Assembly: GCA_963510375.1 (NCBI GenBank)
Contig: CAUPES010000004.1
Coordinates: 1-64,000 of the forward strand
Source: Fastidiosipila sp963510375
Lineage (GTDB): Bacteria; Bacillota; Clostridia; Saccharofermentanales; Fastidiosipilaceae
Direction of reading: 5' to 3'
DNA: 64,000 nucleotides
The translations under genes and the position numbers were made by a program. The number at the start of each line of letters is the position of its first letter. Position 1 is the stretch's first letter. Shown one piece after another: positions 46,272 through 56,900 of the stretch. The notes under the pieces were generated by a model. That model was given only the letters and a program-made list of their open reading frames with translations, did no database searches and was not told the DNA's origin.

Positions 46272-47471
46272 ATGGAAAACAAAAAGGGTTTTTATGGCAA
46301 ATTTGGTGGAAGTTATGTTCCAGAGGCAATACAAAAAGAATTAGATAGAATAGCAGAGTATTATGAGGCGCTAAAAGATGATAAAGACTTTAGAGCAGAA
46401 TTAGATTACTATCTCCGAGATTATGTCGGGCGCAAATCTCCACTGTATTTCGCAGAAGGTTTAACAAAGAAATTAGGCGGCGCCAAAATTTACCTCAAGC
46501 GTGAGGACTTAAACCACCTAGGTGCACATAAGATTAATAATGCTATTGGTCAAGTCTTACTAGCTAAGAGAATGGGCAAAACTAGGCTAATCGCTGAAAC
46601 AGGAGCTGGGCAACACGGTGTAGCCACTGCAGCAGTTGCAGCAAAATTCGGAATGGATTGCACCGTTTATATGGGCAAAAAAGATGTGAAACGCCAAAAA
46701 CTCAATGTCTTCCGCATGGAATTAATGGGCACCAAAGTTGTATCAGTAGAAAAAGGTGGACAATCTTTAACAGAAGCTGTCGATTGTGCTTTCGAAGATC
46801 TTACAGAAAATCTTGATAACACCTTCTATTTAATTGGATCAGCAGTTGGCCCTCATCCTTACCCGGCAATGGTCAAAGATTTCCAATCTGTAATTAGCAA
46901 AGAAATGAAAGAGCAAATCTTAGAAAAAGAAGGTCGCTTACCAGATGCTGTCGTAGCCTGTGTAGGTGGTGGGTCTAATTCCATTGGAGCATTTGCGAAT
47001 TTCATTGAGGACGAGTCTGTTCAATTATATGGTGCTGAAGGCGGCGGAAAAGGTACTAACACTCTCGAAACCTCCGCAACTTTATCCGTTGGGAAAGTCA
47101 TGATAGAACATGGTATGAACACTTACGTAATCGCTGACGGAGAAGGCAACATGCGTCCTACCTACTCTATCTCTGCTGGACTAGACTATGTAGCTGTCGG
47201 TCCTGAGCATGCTTACTTGAAAGACACTAATAGAGCCCAATATCTTGCTATAACTGATGATGAAGCTCTCGAAGCTTTCCAAATTCTCTGTGCAACAGAA
47301 GGTATAATTCCTGCTCTAGAGTCATCACACGCTTTAGCATTGGCTATTAAATTAGCACCTACTATGAAAAAAGATAAGATTATTATTGTCAATCTATCTG
47401 GTCGTGGTGATAAAGATGTTGCACAGGTTTTAGATATTCTGAAGGATAAGGGGAAAAGTAGTAAAGGTTAA
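46272..47471 (+). CDS. trpB: Tryptophan synthase beta chain
   Basis: 399 residues of the TrpB1 type. LKREDLNHLGAHKINN carries the PLP lysine (K87), ETGAGQHG the catalytic Glu109, and GGGSNSIG the phosphate-binding loop. It makes tryptophan from indole and serine. Normally it works in a complex with TrpA, which supplies indole, but no trpA or other trp gene is in the window, so it may salvage external indole or pair with a distant TrpA. AAGGAG lies upstream of the ATG. Its expression is controlled by the Trp attenuator in front. Confidence 0.97.
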   Translation: MENKKGFYGKFGGSYVPEAIQKELDRIAEYYEALKDDKDFRAELDYYLRDYVGRKSPLYFAEGLTKKLGGAKIYLKREDLNHLGAHKINNAIGQVLLAKRMGKTRLIAETGAGQHGVATAAVAAKFGMDCTVYMGKKDVKRQKLNVFRMELMGTKVVSVEKGGQSLTEAVDCAFEDLTENLDNTFYLIGSAVGPHPYPAMVKDFQSVISKEMKEQILEKEGRLPDAVVACVGGGSNSIGAFANFIEDESVQLYGAEGGGKGTNTLETSATLSVGKVMIEHGMNTYVIADGEGNMRPTYSISAGLDYVAVGPEHAYLKDTNRAQYLAITDDEALEAFQILCATEGIIPALESSHALALAIKLAPTMKKDKIIIVNLSGRGDKDVAQVLDILKDKGKSSKG

Positions 47472-47480
47472 GAATATAAT

Positions 47481-47517
47481 AAAGCCCTTTGCCAATAGAA
47501 ATTTGGTAAAGGACTTT
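47481..47517 (+). terminator. Probable terminator of trpB
   Basis: AAAGCCCTTTGCCAA and TTGGTAAAGGACTTT form a long stem with two mismatches just after the trpB stop; a T-rich stretch (CTTTTTG) follows a few bases later. The rest of the 47518-47739 gap shows nothing else I can support. Confidence 0.55.
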
Positions 47518-47739
47518 GTACTTTTTGCTCAGATGAGATAAAAATATCTAATTAAGTAACAGCATAAATTTTCAAAAAATATAATTAAAATCTTATTCTA
47601 TTTTTAATCAATTTACTATCAAAGCTATCGAACTGACTAAAATCATTTTTTTGTGTAGTGTCAATTGCATAATCATGTTTATCTCTTACACCTATAAATT
47701 ATCTTTATACAAATTAAGTTTAAATCACTTTTCTACACA

Positions 47740-48861
47740 TCACGCGAAACAATTTTCAACAATTTCCAACATTTGTCCCCAAACATTTTCCATTTCTTTA
47801 ACTAATTTAAATTGAGTTCTACATCTATCTAAGTTGTGCTGTGGTCTATCCTTGCTCACATTGAAATAAATATCACCATCGAGGTAGTCTGTCAAAAATC
47901 TAATTCCACATTCAAGTGTCATTAACTTTGCACCCCAAGGCAAGGATTTAATCTCAGCCTCGTTAAGCGTTCCCTTACTACTCTCAGCATAACCTCCGGT
48001 ATATACTTCGAATAAATTGAGAGCAAATTTAACTTTAGATAAATCTTGTTCATCCTCCGCTGCCGTATTGGCACCAAATCTTATAGAATCGCCAAAATCA
48101 TAAGCACATAAACCTGGCATTACCGTATCAAGATCAATGACACAAATACCTTTGTCAGTTGTTTTATCAAATAAAATATTATTTAATTTTGTGTCATTAT
48201 GAGTAACCTTTAAAGGCAAAGTTCCATTTTCTAATTGCTCAAGCAACACACTACAGTCTGCAACACGCTCTTCTACGAAACTCAATTCTGCTACAACATC
48301 TTTAACCCTATCCAGTTTGTCTGCTTCTACAGATTTTTGCAAATTGTTCAAACGATCAACTGTATTGTGGAAATTTTTTATTGTCTCGTAAAGTTCTCCT
48401 GCTGGAAAGTCTGCCAGCAGTGCTTGGAATCTCCCAAAAGTTCTCGCACTTTCGTAAAACTGATCCTCACTCTCAACTTTAGATAGACAATATGTACCTT
48501 CAACGAAATCGTACAATCTCCAATTCTCGAAATTAGAATCTGTGAAATAGAGTTGGCCTGATCTTGTACATATAAGCTTCATTGCTTCTCTGCTTGCATC
48601 TCCAGCATTTGCTTTTACTTTTTTCTGTAGAAAAGATGTCACTTTACTTATATTTAGCATAAGTTCATCAGTGTTTTTGAAAGCTACAGAGCTTATTCTT
48701 TGAAGTATATATCGTTTGGCTTCGCCAGAGTCCAATTGTGTATATACACAAAAAGTATCGTTTATATGCCCATCACCGTATCTTAAAACTCTGACCAATT
48801 TGCCCTCCAGAGGGAAAGCCTCCAGCGCTTCATTTAAGTTAGTTTCCGCTTCAACTCTCAT
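47740..48861 (-). CDS. N-acetylhexosamine 1-kinase-like phosphotransferase
   Basis: 373 residues from the ATG at 48861 (AAGGTGAG upstream). The early RYGDGHINDTF and YILQRISS, the catalytic HNDTKLNNIL and CVIDLDTVMPGLCAYDFGDSIR strongly resemble NahK of bifidobacteria, an APH-fold kinase that phosphorylates GlcNAc and GalNAc at C1. The product enters UDP-sugar metabolism. No lacto-N-biose phosphorylase or epimerase lies nearby, so substrate preference is inferred. It fits with the hexosaminidases in the window. Confidence 0.8.
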   Translation of the reverse strand: MRVEAETNLNEALEAFPLEGKLVRVLRYGDGHINDTFCVYTQLDSGEAKRYILQRISSVAFKNTDELMLNISKVTSFLQKKVKANAGDASREAMKLICTRSGQLYFTDSNFENWRLYDFVEGTYCLSKVESEDQFYESARTFGRFQALLADFPAGELYETIKNFHNTVDRLNNLQKSVEADKLDRVKDVVAELSFVEERVADCSVLLEQLENGTLPLKVTHNDTKLNNILFDKTTDKGICVIDLDTVMPGLCAYDFGDSIRFGANTAAEDEQDLSKVKFALNLFEVYTGGYAESSKGTLNEAEIKSLPWGAKLMTLECGIRFLTDYLDGDIYFNVSKDRPQHNLDRCRTQFKLVKEMENVWGQMLEIVENCFA

Positions 48862-49163
48862 ATTTCTCACCTTATTAACTTTGTCCTCTAAATCCCTTAA
48901 TTTTGTAGTACTATTTTATTGACTCTAATATTCTTGCATTCAATTTTAGCATTGTCATAATTCACATGTGCATAATATTCAAATTCAAGCTATTTTATCC
49001 TGCTTGTGCAAAAACTAAATATCCTTACTTACTTGCATATTACTTAGATTTTCATATATAATTAGCTGAAATTTATTCTGATTAACTTTCGGATTAAAGG
49101 GTCAACAGGTATTTACATGAGGGAATGCACTTAATTAGTAATTGTATAGTTTTAGGAGCAAGT

Positions 49164-50222
49164 ATGATTAAGCTAAAAAATGTGTCAGTACATTTTCCCA
49201 AAGCATTAAATGATTCTCATAATGAGAATGATAGAATTTTGCACGCAGTTAATGATGTTAACTTGGATATTGAAGCTGGCGAAATCTACGGAATTATTGG
49301 TTATTCTGGAGCGGGCAAAAGCACACTTCTACGTGTGATTAATCAGCTGCAAAAACAAAATTCAGGACAAGTTTTTATTAATGGTACAGAAATTTCTAAT
49401 TTAAGTAATAAAGACCTGAATCAAGTCCGCAAAAAAATAGGAATGATTTTTCAACATTTTAATCTCCTTAAACAACTAACAGTGGCTGAAAATATAGCTT
49501 TCCCACTAAAACAAAGCAAAATGAGTGCTGCAGAAATCAACAGAAAAGTTGATGAATTATTGGATCTTGTAGGTCTAAGCAGTCATAAAAATTATTATCC
49601 AGTTCAACTTTCTGGTGGGCAAAGACAAAGAGTATCTATAGCAAGAGCTTTAGCAAATAATCCTGAAATACTTCTATCTGATGAAGCAACCAGTGCTTTG
49701 GACCCTAGAACTACTGAGTCAATTCTAAATCTACTCAAAGAAATCAACAAAAAAACTGGTATCACTATTGTTTTAATTACTCACGAGATGTCTGTCATTA
49801 AAGATATTTGTGACAGAGTGGCTGTTATGCAAAACGGGGAAATCATAGAAGAGGGTAAAGTCTTTGATGTCTTTACCAACCCTCAAACTGCTTTAAGCAA
49901 GGAGTTCATCCAGTCAGCAAGTTCTACCGAACAAGGTTTAGCTAAGTTACTGTCGAGGCCGGAAACTATTAACATCAACCCTAATGACAAGTTAATCCGC
50001 ATAGATTTCGCTGGTGAAAGCGCTCAAGAACCTTTGATTGCGAATTTAGCAAGTAAGTATAATGTCACACTTAGTATCCTCTTTGGCAACATTGAAATTA
50101 TTCAGGATAAGCCTGTAGGTACTTTACTCGTGTCACTTTCTGGTTCCACTAATAACCTTGACAACGCTTTAAAGTATTTTGTCTCTGAGAATATTAGTTT
50201 TAAAGAAATTAATTTACATTGA
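49164..50222 (+). CDS. metN: Methionine ABC transporter ATPase MetN
   Basis: 352 residues from the ATG at 49164 (AGGAG upstream; a longer frame to 49125 lacks a site). Walker A GYSGAGKST (46-54), Q-loop FQHFN, signature LSGGQRQR, Walker B ILLSDEATSALD and switch His in ITHE. A C-terminal NIL domain (about 265-352), which senses methionine in MetN, confirms the assignment over other uptake ATPases. First gene of metNIQ. No SAM riboswitch is visible in 48862-49163. Confidence 0.93.
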   Translation: MIKLKNVSVHFPKALNDSHNENDRILHAVNDVNLDIEAGEIYGIIGYSGAGKSTLLRVINQLQKQNSGQVFINGTEISNLSNKDLNQVRKKIGMIFQHFNLLKQLTVAENIAFPLKQSKMSAAEINRKVDELLDLVGLSSHKNYYPVQLSGGQRQRVSIARALANNPEILLSDEATSALDPRTTESILNLLKEINKKTGITIVLITHEMSVIKDICDRVAVMQNGEIIEEGKVFDVFTNPQTALSKEFIQSASSTEQGLAKLLSRPETININPNDKLIRIDFAGESAQEPLIANLASKYNVTLSILFGNIEIIQDKPVGTLLVSLSGSTNNLDNALKYFVSENISFKEINLH

Positions 50223-50271
50223 TAAAATAGTTTTAACCCAGCTTTTAACCGACTGACAAGGAGAAAATTAA

Positions 50272-50976
50272 ATGCAAAACCTGCAAAAATTTTTGGAACA
50301 AATTATCCCAAATGTATTAACAATACCTGGCGAATTTATCCAAGCAAGTTTGGAAACTATCTTTATGACTTTCGTTACAGCACTAATTGCCTTCCCTTTA
50401 GGCCTTGGTCTTGGTGTATTGTTAATCTTAACCATGCCTGGAGGGTTGAAGGATAATCCTAGACTGTATAAATTTTTAGACAAAGTTGTAAATATATTTC
50501 GTTCTATACCCTTTGTTATTTTAATAGCACTTTTGGTCGGTGTAACTAGATTTGTAGTTGGAAGATCTACAGGAACTTCGGCAACAATAGTCCCTCTAGT
50601 AGTTTCTACAATTCCTTTCTATGCCAGACAAATTCAGAATACTTTAATTCTCCTGGATAAAAATGTTATAGAAGCAGCTCAAAGTATGGGGCTTGGTACA
50701 AACCAAATCGTGTTTAAAGTTTATATTAAAGAAGCCTTGCCAGATATTATCAGGGTCTCTGCTGTTTCTTTAATTAGCGTTATTGGTCTTACGGCGATGG
50801 CTGGTACTGTTGCTGGTGGAGGTCTAGGAGATTTAGCAATTACCAGAGGTTACAACAGACATAATCATGATGTTACAATTGTCGCAACTATTCTGATTTT
50901 ATTGATTGTTTTTGTAATTCAAGTTTTAGCTGACAAAATAGCTGATAAAATTGATCATTCAAAAAATAAAAAGTGA
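50272..50976 (+). CDS. metI: Methionine ABC transporter permease MetI
   Basis: 234 residues with about five membrane helices and the permease EAA-type loop EAAQSMGLGTNQIVFKVYIKEALP that docks on MetN. It ends AGTVAGGGLGDLAITRGYNRHN, typical of MetI. AAGGAGA precedes the ATG. Lies 49 bases after metN and directly before metQ. Confidence 0.94.
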   Translation: MQNLQKFLEQIIPNVLTIPGEFIQASLETIFMTFVTALIAFPLGLGLGVLLILTMPGGLKDNPRLYKFLDKVVNIFRSIPFVILIALLVGVTRFVVGRSTGTSATIVPLVVSTIPFYARQIQNTLILLDKNVIEAAQSMGLGTNQIVFKVYIKEALPDIIRVSAVSLISVIGLTAMAGTVAGGGLGDLAITRGYNRHNHDVTIVATILILLIVFVIQVLADKIADKIDHSKNKK

Positions 50977-51002
50977 TAAAAGGACAACAGGAGGTAACGC
51001 AA

Positions 51003-51872
51003 GTGAAAAAAACTATCAAGAAATTTACAATTTATGCATTAACAATAGTTAGTGCAATCACATTAGTAGCCTGCCAAAACAGCAGTAAGAAAACCTTTAC
51101 TATTGGCGTTGTTGGTGATGTCGAACGTGAAGTCTGGGAAGATGTTGAGAAGCGTCTAGAAGCTGATGGAGAGGATATCAAGTTAGAAGTCTTTTCTGAT
51201 TATGTCATGCCTAACCAAGCTTTAGCCGATGGTAGTATAGATATGAATGCTTTCCAACATGTTGCTTATTTAGTAGATTATGTAAAAGCTAATAAGTCAG
51301 AACTTGTGCCTGTAGGTTATACATACATCTCTCCTATGGCTGCTTATTCTGAGAAAATAAAAAACCTAAATGAACTTAAAGATGGTGACGAAGTCATTAT
51401 TCCTAACGACCCTACAAATGGTGGACGTGCTTTACTATTGCTAGAACAAGCCGGCGTTCTAGAGATAGATGATAAAGCTGGCATTACTCCAAGCACTTCC
51501 GATATAGTCAGCAATCCAAAAAACATTAAAATAACAAGTATTGATGCTGCTCAAATCTTTATTGGTATCAAAGATGTAGCTGCTGTCGTAGCTAACACAA
51601 ATTTTGCAGTTGATGCAGGTCTAAATCCTTATAAAGATGGTATCTTTGTAGATACTGATAATATTGCTGCTGTTGCCAGCCAATATAAAAACGTAATGGC
51701 CGTTAAAGCAAAAGATAAAGACAGCGAAATTGTTGCCAAAATTGTTGCAGCTTATCAATCTGCAGCCACGGAAGCAAAAATAAAGGAAGTCTCAGCAGGA
51801 GCCGACCAAAAAGCTTGGTCAGATAAAGATGACATAGCTGCAGATTTTAAAACTGTTTTAAATCAGAAATAG
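51003..51872 (+). CDS. metQ: Methionine-binding lipoprotein MetQ
   Basis: 289 residues from a GTG at 51003 with AGGAGG eight bases upstream; an in-frame GTG at 50973 overlaps the metI stop and lacks a site. A lipoprotein signal ends in TLVAC. The NlpA/MetQ fold follows: FTIGVVGDVEREVWEDV, QALADGSIDMNAFQHVAYL and DEVIIPNDPTNGGRALLLLE. It captures methionine (or its sulfoxide/D-form) outside the cell and hands it to MetI. Confidence 0.93.
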   Translation: MKKTIKKFTIYALTIVSAITLVACQNSSKKTFTIGVVGDVEREVWEDVEKRLEADGEDIKLEVFSDYVMPNQALADGSIDMNAFQHVAYLVDYVKANKSELVPVGYTYISPMAAYSEKIKNLNELKDGDEVIIPNDPTNGGRALLLLEQAGVLEIDDKAGITPSTSDIVSNPKNIKITSIDAAQIFIGIKDVAAVVANTNFAVDAGLNPYKDGIFVDTDNIAAVASQYKNVMAVKAKDKDSEIVAKIVAAYQSAATEAKIKEVSAGADQKAWSDKDDIAADFKTVLNQK

Positions 51873-51907
51873 TTATTTATCATATAAAAAATAACTATAT
51901 AAATTCC

Positions 51908-51941
51908 AAGCTCCATTAACTTTTAAGTTTACGGAGCTTTT
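51908..51941 (+). terminator. Terminator of metNIQ
   Basis: AAGCTCC (51908-51914) and GGAGCTT (51933-51939) with a partly paired interior, followed by TTTTTC. It lies 36 bases after the metQ stop. The rest of the 51942-52158 gap holds only AT-rich sequence. Confidence 0.75.
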
Positions 51942-52158
51942 TTCTTCTAGGTTAGCAACTATTTTTCCATATTGTCTTATATAAATTAATTTCATTTCAA
52001 AGATCCAATATTTTACTATTTTTTTCAATAAAACTTGTCAAGTTCAACAAATTTTCTAAAATCTTCAAAAAACATTATCGTTCGTAATTTGCTTATGTTA
52101 TAGTGTCACTTGTTAGTTAATTGTTCGTCATTAAGGCGTATTTTAGAAAGGGATTTGC

Positions 52159-53118
52159 ATGAAAGTTCGTAATTTCAAAAAGGCAACAGCTATAATTTTA
52201 GCTTTATCACTAAGTGTATTAGGTTTGAGTTCCTGCCAAAACCAAAATACTCGTGACAGTAAGGAATCTGATTCATCAACAAGTACTGAGGTAAGTAAGA
52301 GTACTGAAGCAAGTTCCAATGAAAAAGAAAGCTCAGAAACAACTGCAGATAATTCAGAAGAAACTTCTAGACCAATTGTTGTTATTGGCCCTATGGAATC
52401 TGAATATGCAATTTTAGAGGCTGCTTTAGAAAATCCTAAAGAAACATTAATTGGTCCATATAAATTTGTTCGTGGTACAATTTCTGGTCAAGATGTTGTT
52501 ACACTTCGCTCTTACGTAGGTATGACAAATGCTGCTATAGTTACAACTCTAGCAATCCAAGAGTTCAACCCAAGTGCAGTTATTTTCCAAGGTACATCAG
52601 GTGGACATAACCCAGAATACCATCAAGGAGATATAGTTCTTGGTGAAAACATCATTAATATAGGTGCATACAACTCACCTCACAGAGATGCAGGTGAAGG
52701 TATTGACTTCAAAGATTGGGAAATGCCTGGAATTCAAATGAAATCTAATACTCCAGGTGAGTTTGAAGATGTAGAAGTTCTACATAGTGATGCAAAACTT
52801 CTAGCAATTGCTAAATCTGTAGCTTACGAACACGGTAATGTATATACCGGTACAATTAGTTCAGGTGATATCTGGAACAAAGAAATCGATAGAATTAACT
52901 ACCTACACGAAAAATACGGTTCTGATACAGAAGAAATGGAAGGACACGCAGTAGCACAAGTTTGCTACCAATTTGATGTTCCAGTATTAGGTATAAGAAT
53001 CCTAAGCAACAGTGAACTTCACACAGAGGAAGAGTTCGACCACATCTTCGGAGAGTACTGCCAAAAATTCAGTATAGATGTTATCAAGGCTATTGCGGCA
53101 GCAAATCAAGTTAAATAA
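52159..53118 (+). CDS. Lipoprotein MTA/SAH nucleosidase-like protein
   Basis: 319 residues. A lipoprotein signal (LSLSVLGLSSC) and a Ser/Thr/Glu-rich linker (to about residue 70) precede a phosphorylase-superfamily domain: VIGPMESEYAILEAAL, GTSGGHNPEYHQGDIVLGE and DTEEMEGHAVAQVC, which carries the substrate-binding Met-Glu. In MTA/SAH nucleosidase the catalytic Asp lies in R-x-x-S-D; here the site reads RILSNS, so the Asp is replaced by Asn. It lies outside the membrane, next to metNIQ. Activity may be altered; nucleoside binding is an alternative role. Confidence 0.8.
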   Translation: MKVRNFKKATAIILALSLSVLGLSSCQNQNTRDSKESDSSTSTEVSKSTEASSNEKESSETTADNSEETSRPIVVIGPMESEYAILEAALENPKETLIGPYKFVRGTISGQDVVTLRSYVGMTNAAIVTTLAIQEFNPSAVIFQGTSGGHNPEYHQGDIVLGENIINIGAYNSPHRDAGEGIDFKDWEMPGIQMKSNTPGEFEDVEVLHSDAKLLAIAKSVAYEHGNVYTGTISSGDIWNKEIDRINYLHEKYGSDTEEMEGHAVAQVCYQFDVPVLGIRILSNSELHTEEEFDHIFGEYCQKFSIDVIKAIAAANQVK

Positions 53119-53150
53119 TTTAAAGTCTTAATTTAATTGATTATATTAAT

Positions 53151-53182
53151 AAAGGCATTCAATCTCGAGATTGAATGCCTTT
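53151..53182. terminator. Terminator between nucleosidase-like and cupin genes
   Basis: A perfect 32-base palindrome, AAAGGCATTCAATCTC followed by its complement, 30 bases past the nucleosidase-like gene. Symmetric, so it can serve the convergent cupin gene too. Confidence 0.85.
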
Positions 53183-53248
53183 TACATTGCTTGAAATAAT
53201 TAAAAATTATATTTTAATATTTTTGATGTTTTTATACTTTAATACAAA

Positions 53249-53671
53249 TTAGTGTTCATTAGGATCGTTCTTTGCATCCTCATGTGTATCATGAACTGTT
53301 CCTGGAACATGATCAGGTTTTGCATAAATTGTGTACAACTTCATGACTTCATCACCAGTATTAACTATTTGATGCCAAGTTCCTGCTGGTACTAAAATAG
53401 CACTTTCAGGTTCAATCTTTTCTTCAAAAGTTAAATTGTCTTCAGCATCTCCCATTTTACAAACACCTGTTCCTTGTTCAATTCTTAGGAACTGGTCGCT
53501 TTCATTATGAACTTCTAGATCTATATCATCTCCTGGTTGAATAGCTTGTACTGTTAGCTGGAAATTCTCACCTGTCCAGACAGCTACACGATATTTATCA
53601 TTATCTAATGTCCACGCTTCCATATTTTCAACTAGACCTTGTTTGCCTCTATCTGTATATCTTTTATCCAT
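53249..53671 (-). CDS. Single-domain cupin protein
   Basis: 140 residues. The cupin barrel shows IQPGDDIDLEVHNESDQFLRIEQG (motif 1 with His and Glu ligands) and VPAGTWHQIVNTGDEVMKLY (motif 2 with His). Similar proteins are annotated as mannose-6-phosphate-isomerase-like cupins, but metal and substrate are unknown. GGAGG precedes the ATG. Stands alone. Confidence 0.85.
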   Translation of the reverse strand: MDKRYTDRGKQGLVENMEAWTLDNDKYRVAVWTGENFQLTVQAIQPGDDIDLEVHNESDQFLRIEQGTGVCKMGDAEDNLTFEEKIEPESAILVPAGTWHQIVNTGDEVMKLYTIYAKPDHVPGTVHDTHEDAKNDPNEH

Positions 53672-53818
53672 TCTTAGTACCTCCTATATACTTAATTTCT
53701 AGTAGTTCACCACTACTTTAGACTACAGTCTAATATTATCATCTAAATGAAAAATTGTTGAACTAGTGTAACGTCTATCCAATATTTTTGATTTGTTTAT
53801 TATTTTTATAAACAAATT

Positions 53819-53862
53819 AAAACGGAGCGTTCTCAGCTATAATTTCTGTAGCGCTCCGTTTT
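53819..53862. terminator. Terminator of the GH85 gene
   Basis: AAAACGGAGCG (53819-53829) and CGCTCCGTTTT (53852-53862) form an 11-bp stem 57 bases past the stop of the large minus-strand gene. T-runs on both strands. The loop of 22 bases is longer than usual. Confidence 0.75.
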
Positions 53863-53918
53863 TACTATTTAATTAGTTCAAGCTTTCGCCATAAGATGTT
53901 CTTCTTGATAAGCTTTTA

Positions 53919-56900
53919 CTATTTCTTCCTATTTAGCTTCCTTCTTACAACTACAATCACAAATGCTGTTGTTAAAAGAATTATTGCTAAGAAGTATGGA
54001 ACATAGTTCACTTTAACACCGGTTCTTGTTGCACCACTCTTACTTGATTGCTTGCTGTTTCCTTTGTCTGGAGAAGCTTTATCAGTATTTGATGTGCTTG
54101 GTTTGGTATTATTTTGACCACTTGGCTTACTTTCAGTTCCTGCATCAGGTTTATTCTTATCAGGGTTTACTGAATGATCACCTTGTCCTGGAACATTAGG
54201 TTTACCTGGTACATTTGGTTTACCTGGTTCAAATGGTCTACCTGGCTCAAATGGTTTACCAGCTGCTTTAACACCTAGACCAAAGTTTGAGAAGCCATCT
54301 GTTGTAAAGCTAATTCTGTTACCTTCTTTTTTGAAGCTCAACTCTACTAATCCAGATTTAGTTTCATGTACCAAAACTGTCTTGTCTGATACATTTGTCT
54401 TTGGAGTAAATGCTAATTTAACTGTTCCATTAACCTTAATCTCTTCACCTTTATCATTCTCTAACTTGATATCATAGATTTCATTGAAGGTGTACTTATC
54501 GGTCTTAATTGCATTATTTGCTTTTTCTTTAAATACAATATTTACATCTTGATCCATCTTCAAGTTATTTTCTAAGATCTCTACATTTAACATCTTAGCC
54601 AAAGCGCCCTTGACAGTTAATTCAAATTTAACTTTTTCCAATTTAGCTATAGCATCATTTAATCTAGCTACAGCTTCATCTAGTTCTTCTTGGGCAGCTG
54701 CATTATCATTTAGAAGTTTTTCTGCTTTAGCAATCTCGTCTGTCAACCTCGCAAAGCTTTCTTTTGTGTACTTCTCAGCTTTAAGTTCTTTAGCTTTATC
54801 TACCAAGTTTCTTAACTCTGTGTAGTCAGTCAACTTCTCCCATTCTGCTACTAAAACAATGTCTTTATTAACCACTTCATCGCCTTTTAGTCCCAAACCG
54901 TTTAGTGTCCATCTTAAGAATTTATAACCGTTACGGCTTGGCTCTTCTGGGAGAGCGTCATTCAAGAGACTATTATTAGCAACTTTTTTGCTTGCAATTG
55001 CTGGAGCATTCTCATAATTTAGATCAAATTCTATATTTCTAACCAGAACAAGTGCTGATTCCATAGCTTCTAATTTACGTAGTTCGTTGTCTACATGAAC
55101 TTGATCTATCTCACTTGAATCTAATACTTCTTTAGCACTTGCCAAAGCTGCATCAAGCATTCTCAAGCTATCTGCTGTGTACTTACTTCTATCAAGAGCA
55201 CTTAACTCATTATACTTATTCTGTAAGTTTTCTTTTTCTACAGTTTTTTCAACTGAGCCAAACAATTCAAATTCTTGGAGTCTTATTGCTCTTCCACCAT
55301 CGCCACCTGTACCTGAGTCCAGAATGTTTACTCTAATGTAACGGGCTTTGCGTTGTGCGTTTGCTTTTAAATCTAACTCAACAACATCTTCTTCATTATC
55401 CGTAAATTTAGCTATTTCTTCCCAGTTATCAGGGTTACTAGCTACAGTTTCATCTGTTAATGTATTAGGATCTACACCTTCACGTAAAATTTCTACTGTA
55501 GCTGCTGCTGTGTTTATTCCTTTATCCTCATTCCACAACGTTTCGTAAGGATAAGCATTATGGAATTTAGCCAAGTCTAATATGTACTCTTGACCTAAGT
55601 CCAGAACAAACCAACCTGAAGCTGTAATTTCACCTGGGCACCATTTTGTATTTAGTTTTCCATCAACTACTTTGTCAATTTCTTCCCCTGGAGCTTCATA
55701 TTTATTAGACTCGTTGTTTTCGTTATAAGCATTGTAAGCTAATACTTTTTTATTCAAAGCTATATTATCTTCACTGGCAACAGCAGTTCTTTCCAAGTTG
55801 TTGATAGCCTCAGCAAGATTCTTAACTTGCTTTTCAACTTCTTCTTGAGAAGCACTTGGTAAATTAAATATTGCTTCAGCTTCTGCTATAGCTTGTTTTA
55901 GGTTCTTAATTGATTCAGCTGTATATCCTTTTTCTGGAATAGCTTTAGCTTTTTCTATAACCTTCGAAAGTTGATCTTTGTTAACATCAACTCTTGGAGT
56001 TACATAAACTGTAATGTCAACAGTCTTTACACTTTGGTCAGTGAAAGTAAGTTCCAGTTGAGCAGTATATTTACCAATTTTATTAGTATTTACGTTTTCT
56101 GATTTACTTACAATCTTAGTTCCAGCAGGCAAGTCTGCCTTATTAACCAAACCTTGCTCTAAATCTAGTTTCTCGCCCTCTTTGATGATAACATCTTGAG
56201 TCTTAGCTTTAAATTTAGCTTGTAAAGAACTATCTCTAACACCAACAATCTTCAATTCAGAAATTACACCAGCATTCCATCCTGCTGCTTCAGTCACTAC
56301 AAATCTATAGTAACGATTTGTCAGTTTATCTAAATCTTTAGTTACTTGGAATTCTTTGTTTTCACTAAACTCTGCAACTGTCTTCCAATTTTCATCATTA
56401 GCCAAGAAGTTTTTATCCTTCAATTGTGCTTCTGTAGCTTCAACATTCAATACCTCAAGACGACCAGATCTTATGTTTTGGGCATAGAATTCTTCATCTT
56501 CTTCTCTATCAGAGTAGAGTATCCATTTATCTGCAACTGGACTCTCCCCTATATCAAAGGCTAGCCATAGTTTTTCGCGGTAACTACCACCAAAAGCTTC
56601 ATATTGTGTTGTTATATCACCATCAAAAGCTTTGCTATACTCACCATCTTTGCTTGATCCTAAAATTTTCGCATTAAGAGCCAGGTTCTCTTTTACTTCT
56701 TTGCCTTCACCTATTATGTAATTTGTTTTACCAACTAATTTACCTTCTGGATCAAAGTAATGAACAACAAAGGTTTCTGGCTCGGAAGCAGAGATTGGGT
56801 TTTTAACCATTGCTGTACTTGAGTCATAAATCTTAGCTGTATATTTAGAATAATCACTCAAATTATCTTCTAAGATGAAGTCTGGAGCAATTACATCTTG

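Noticed and set aside
48862..49163. SAM riboswitch upstream of metN
   Set aside because: No long multi-helix leader or terminator hairpin is visible; the gap is AT-rich without matching core motifs.
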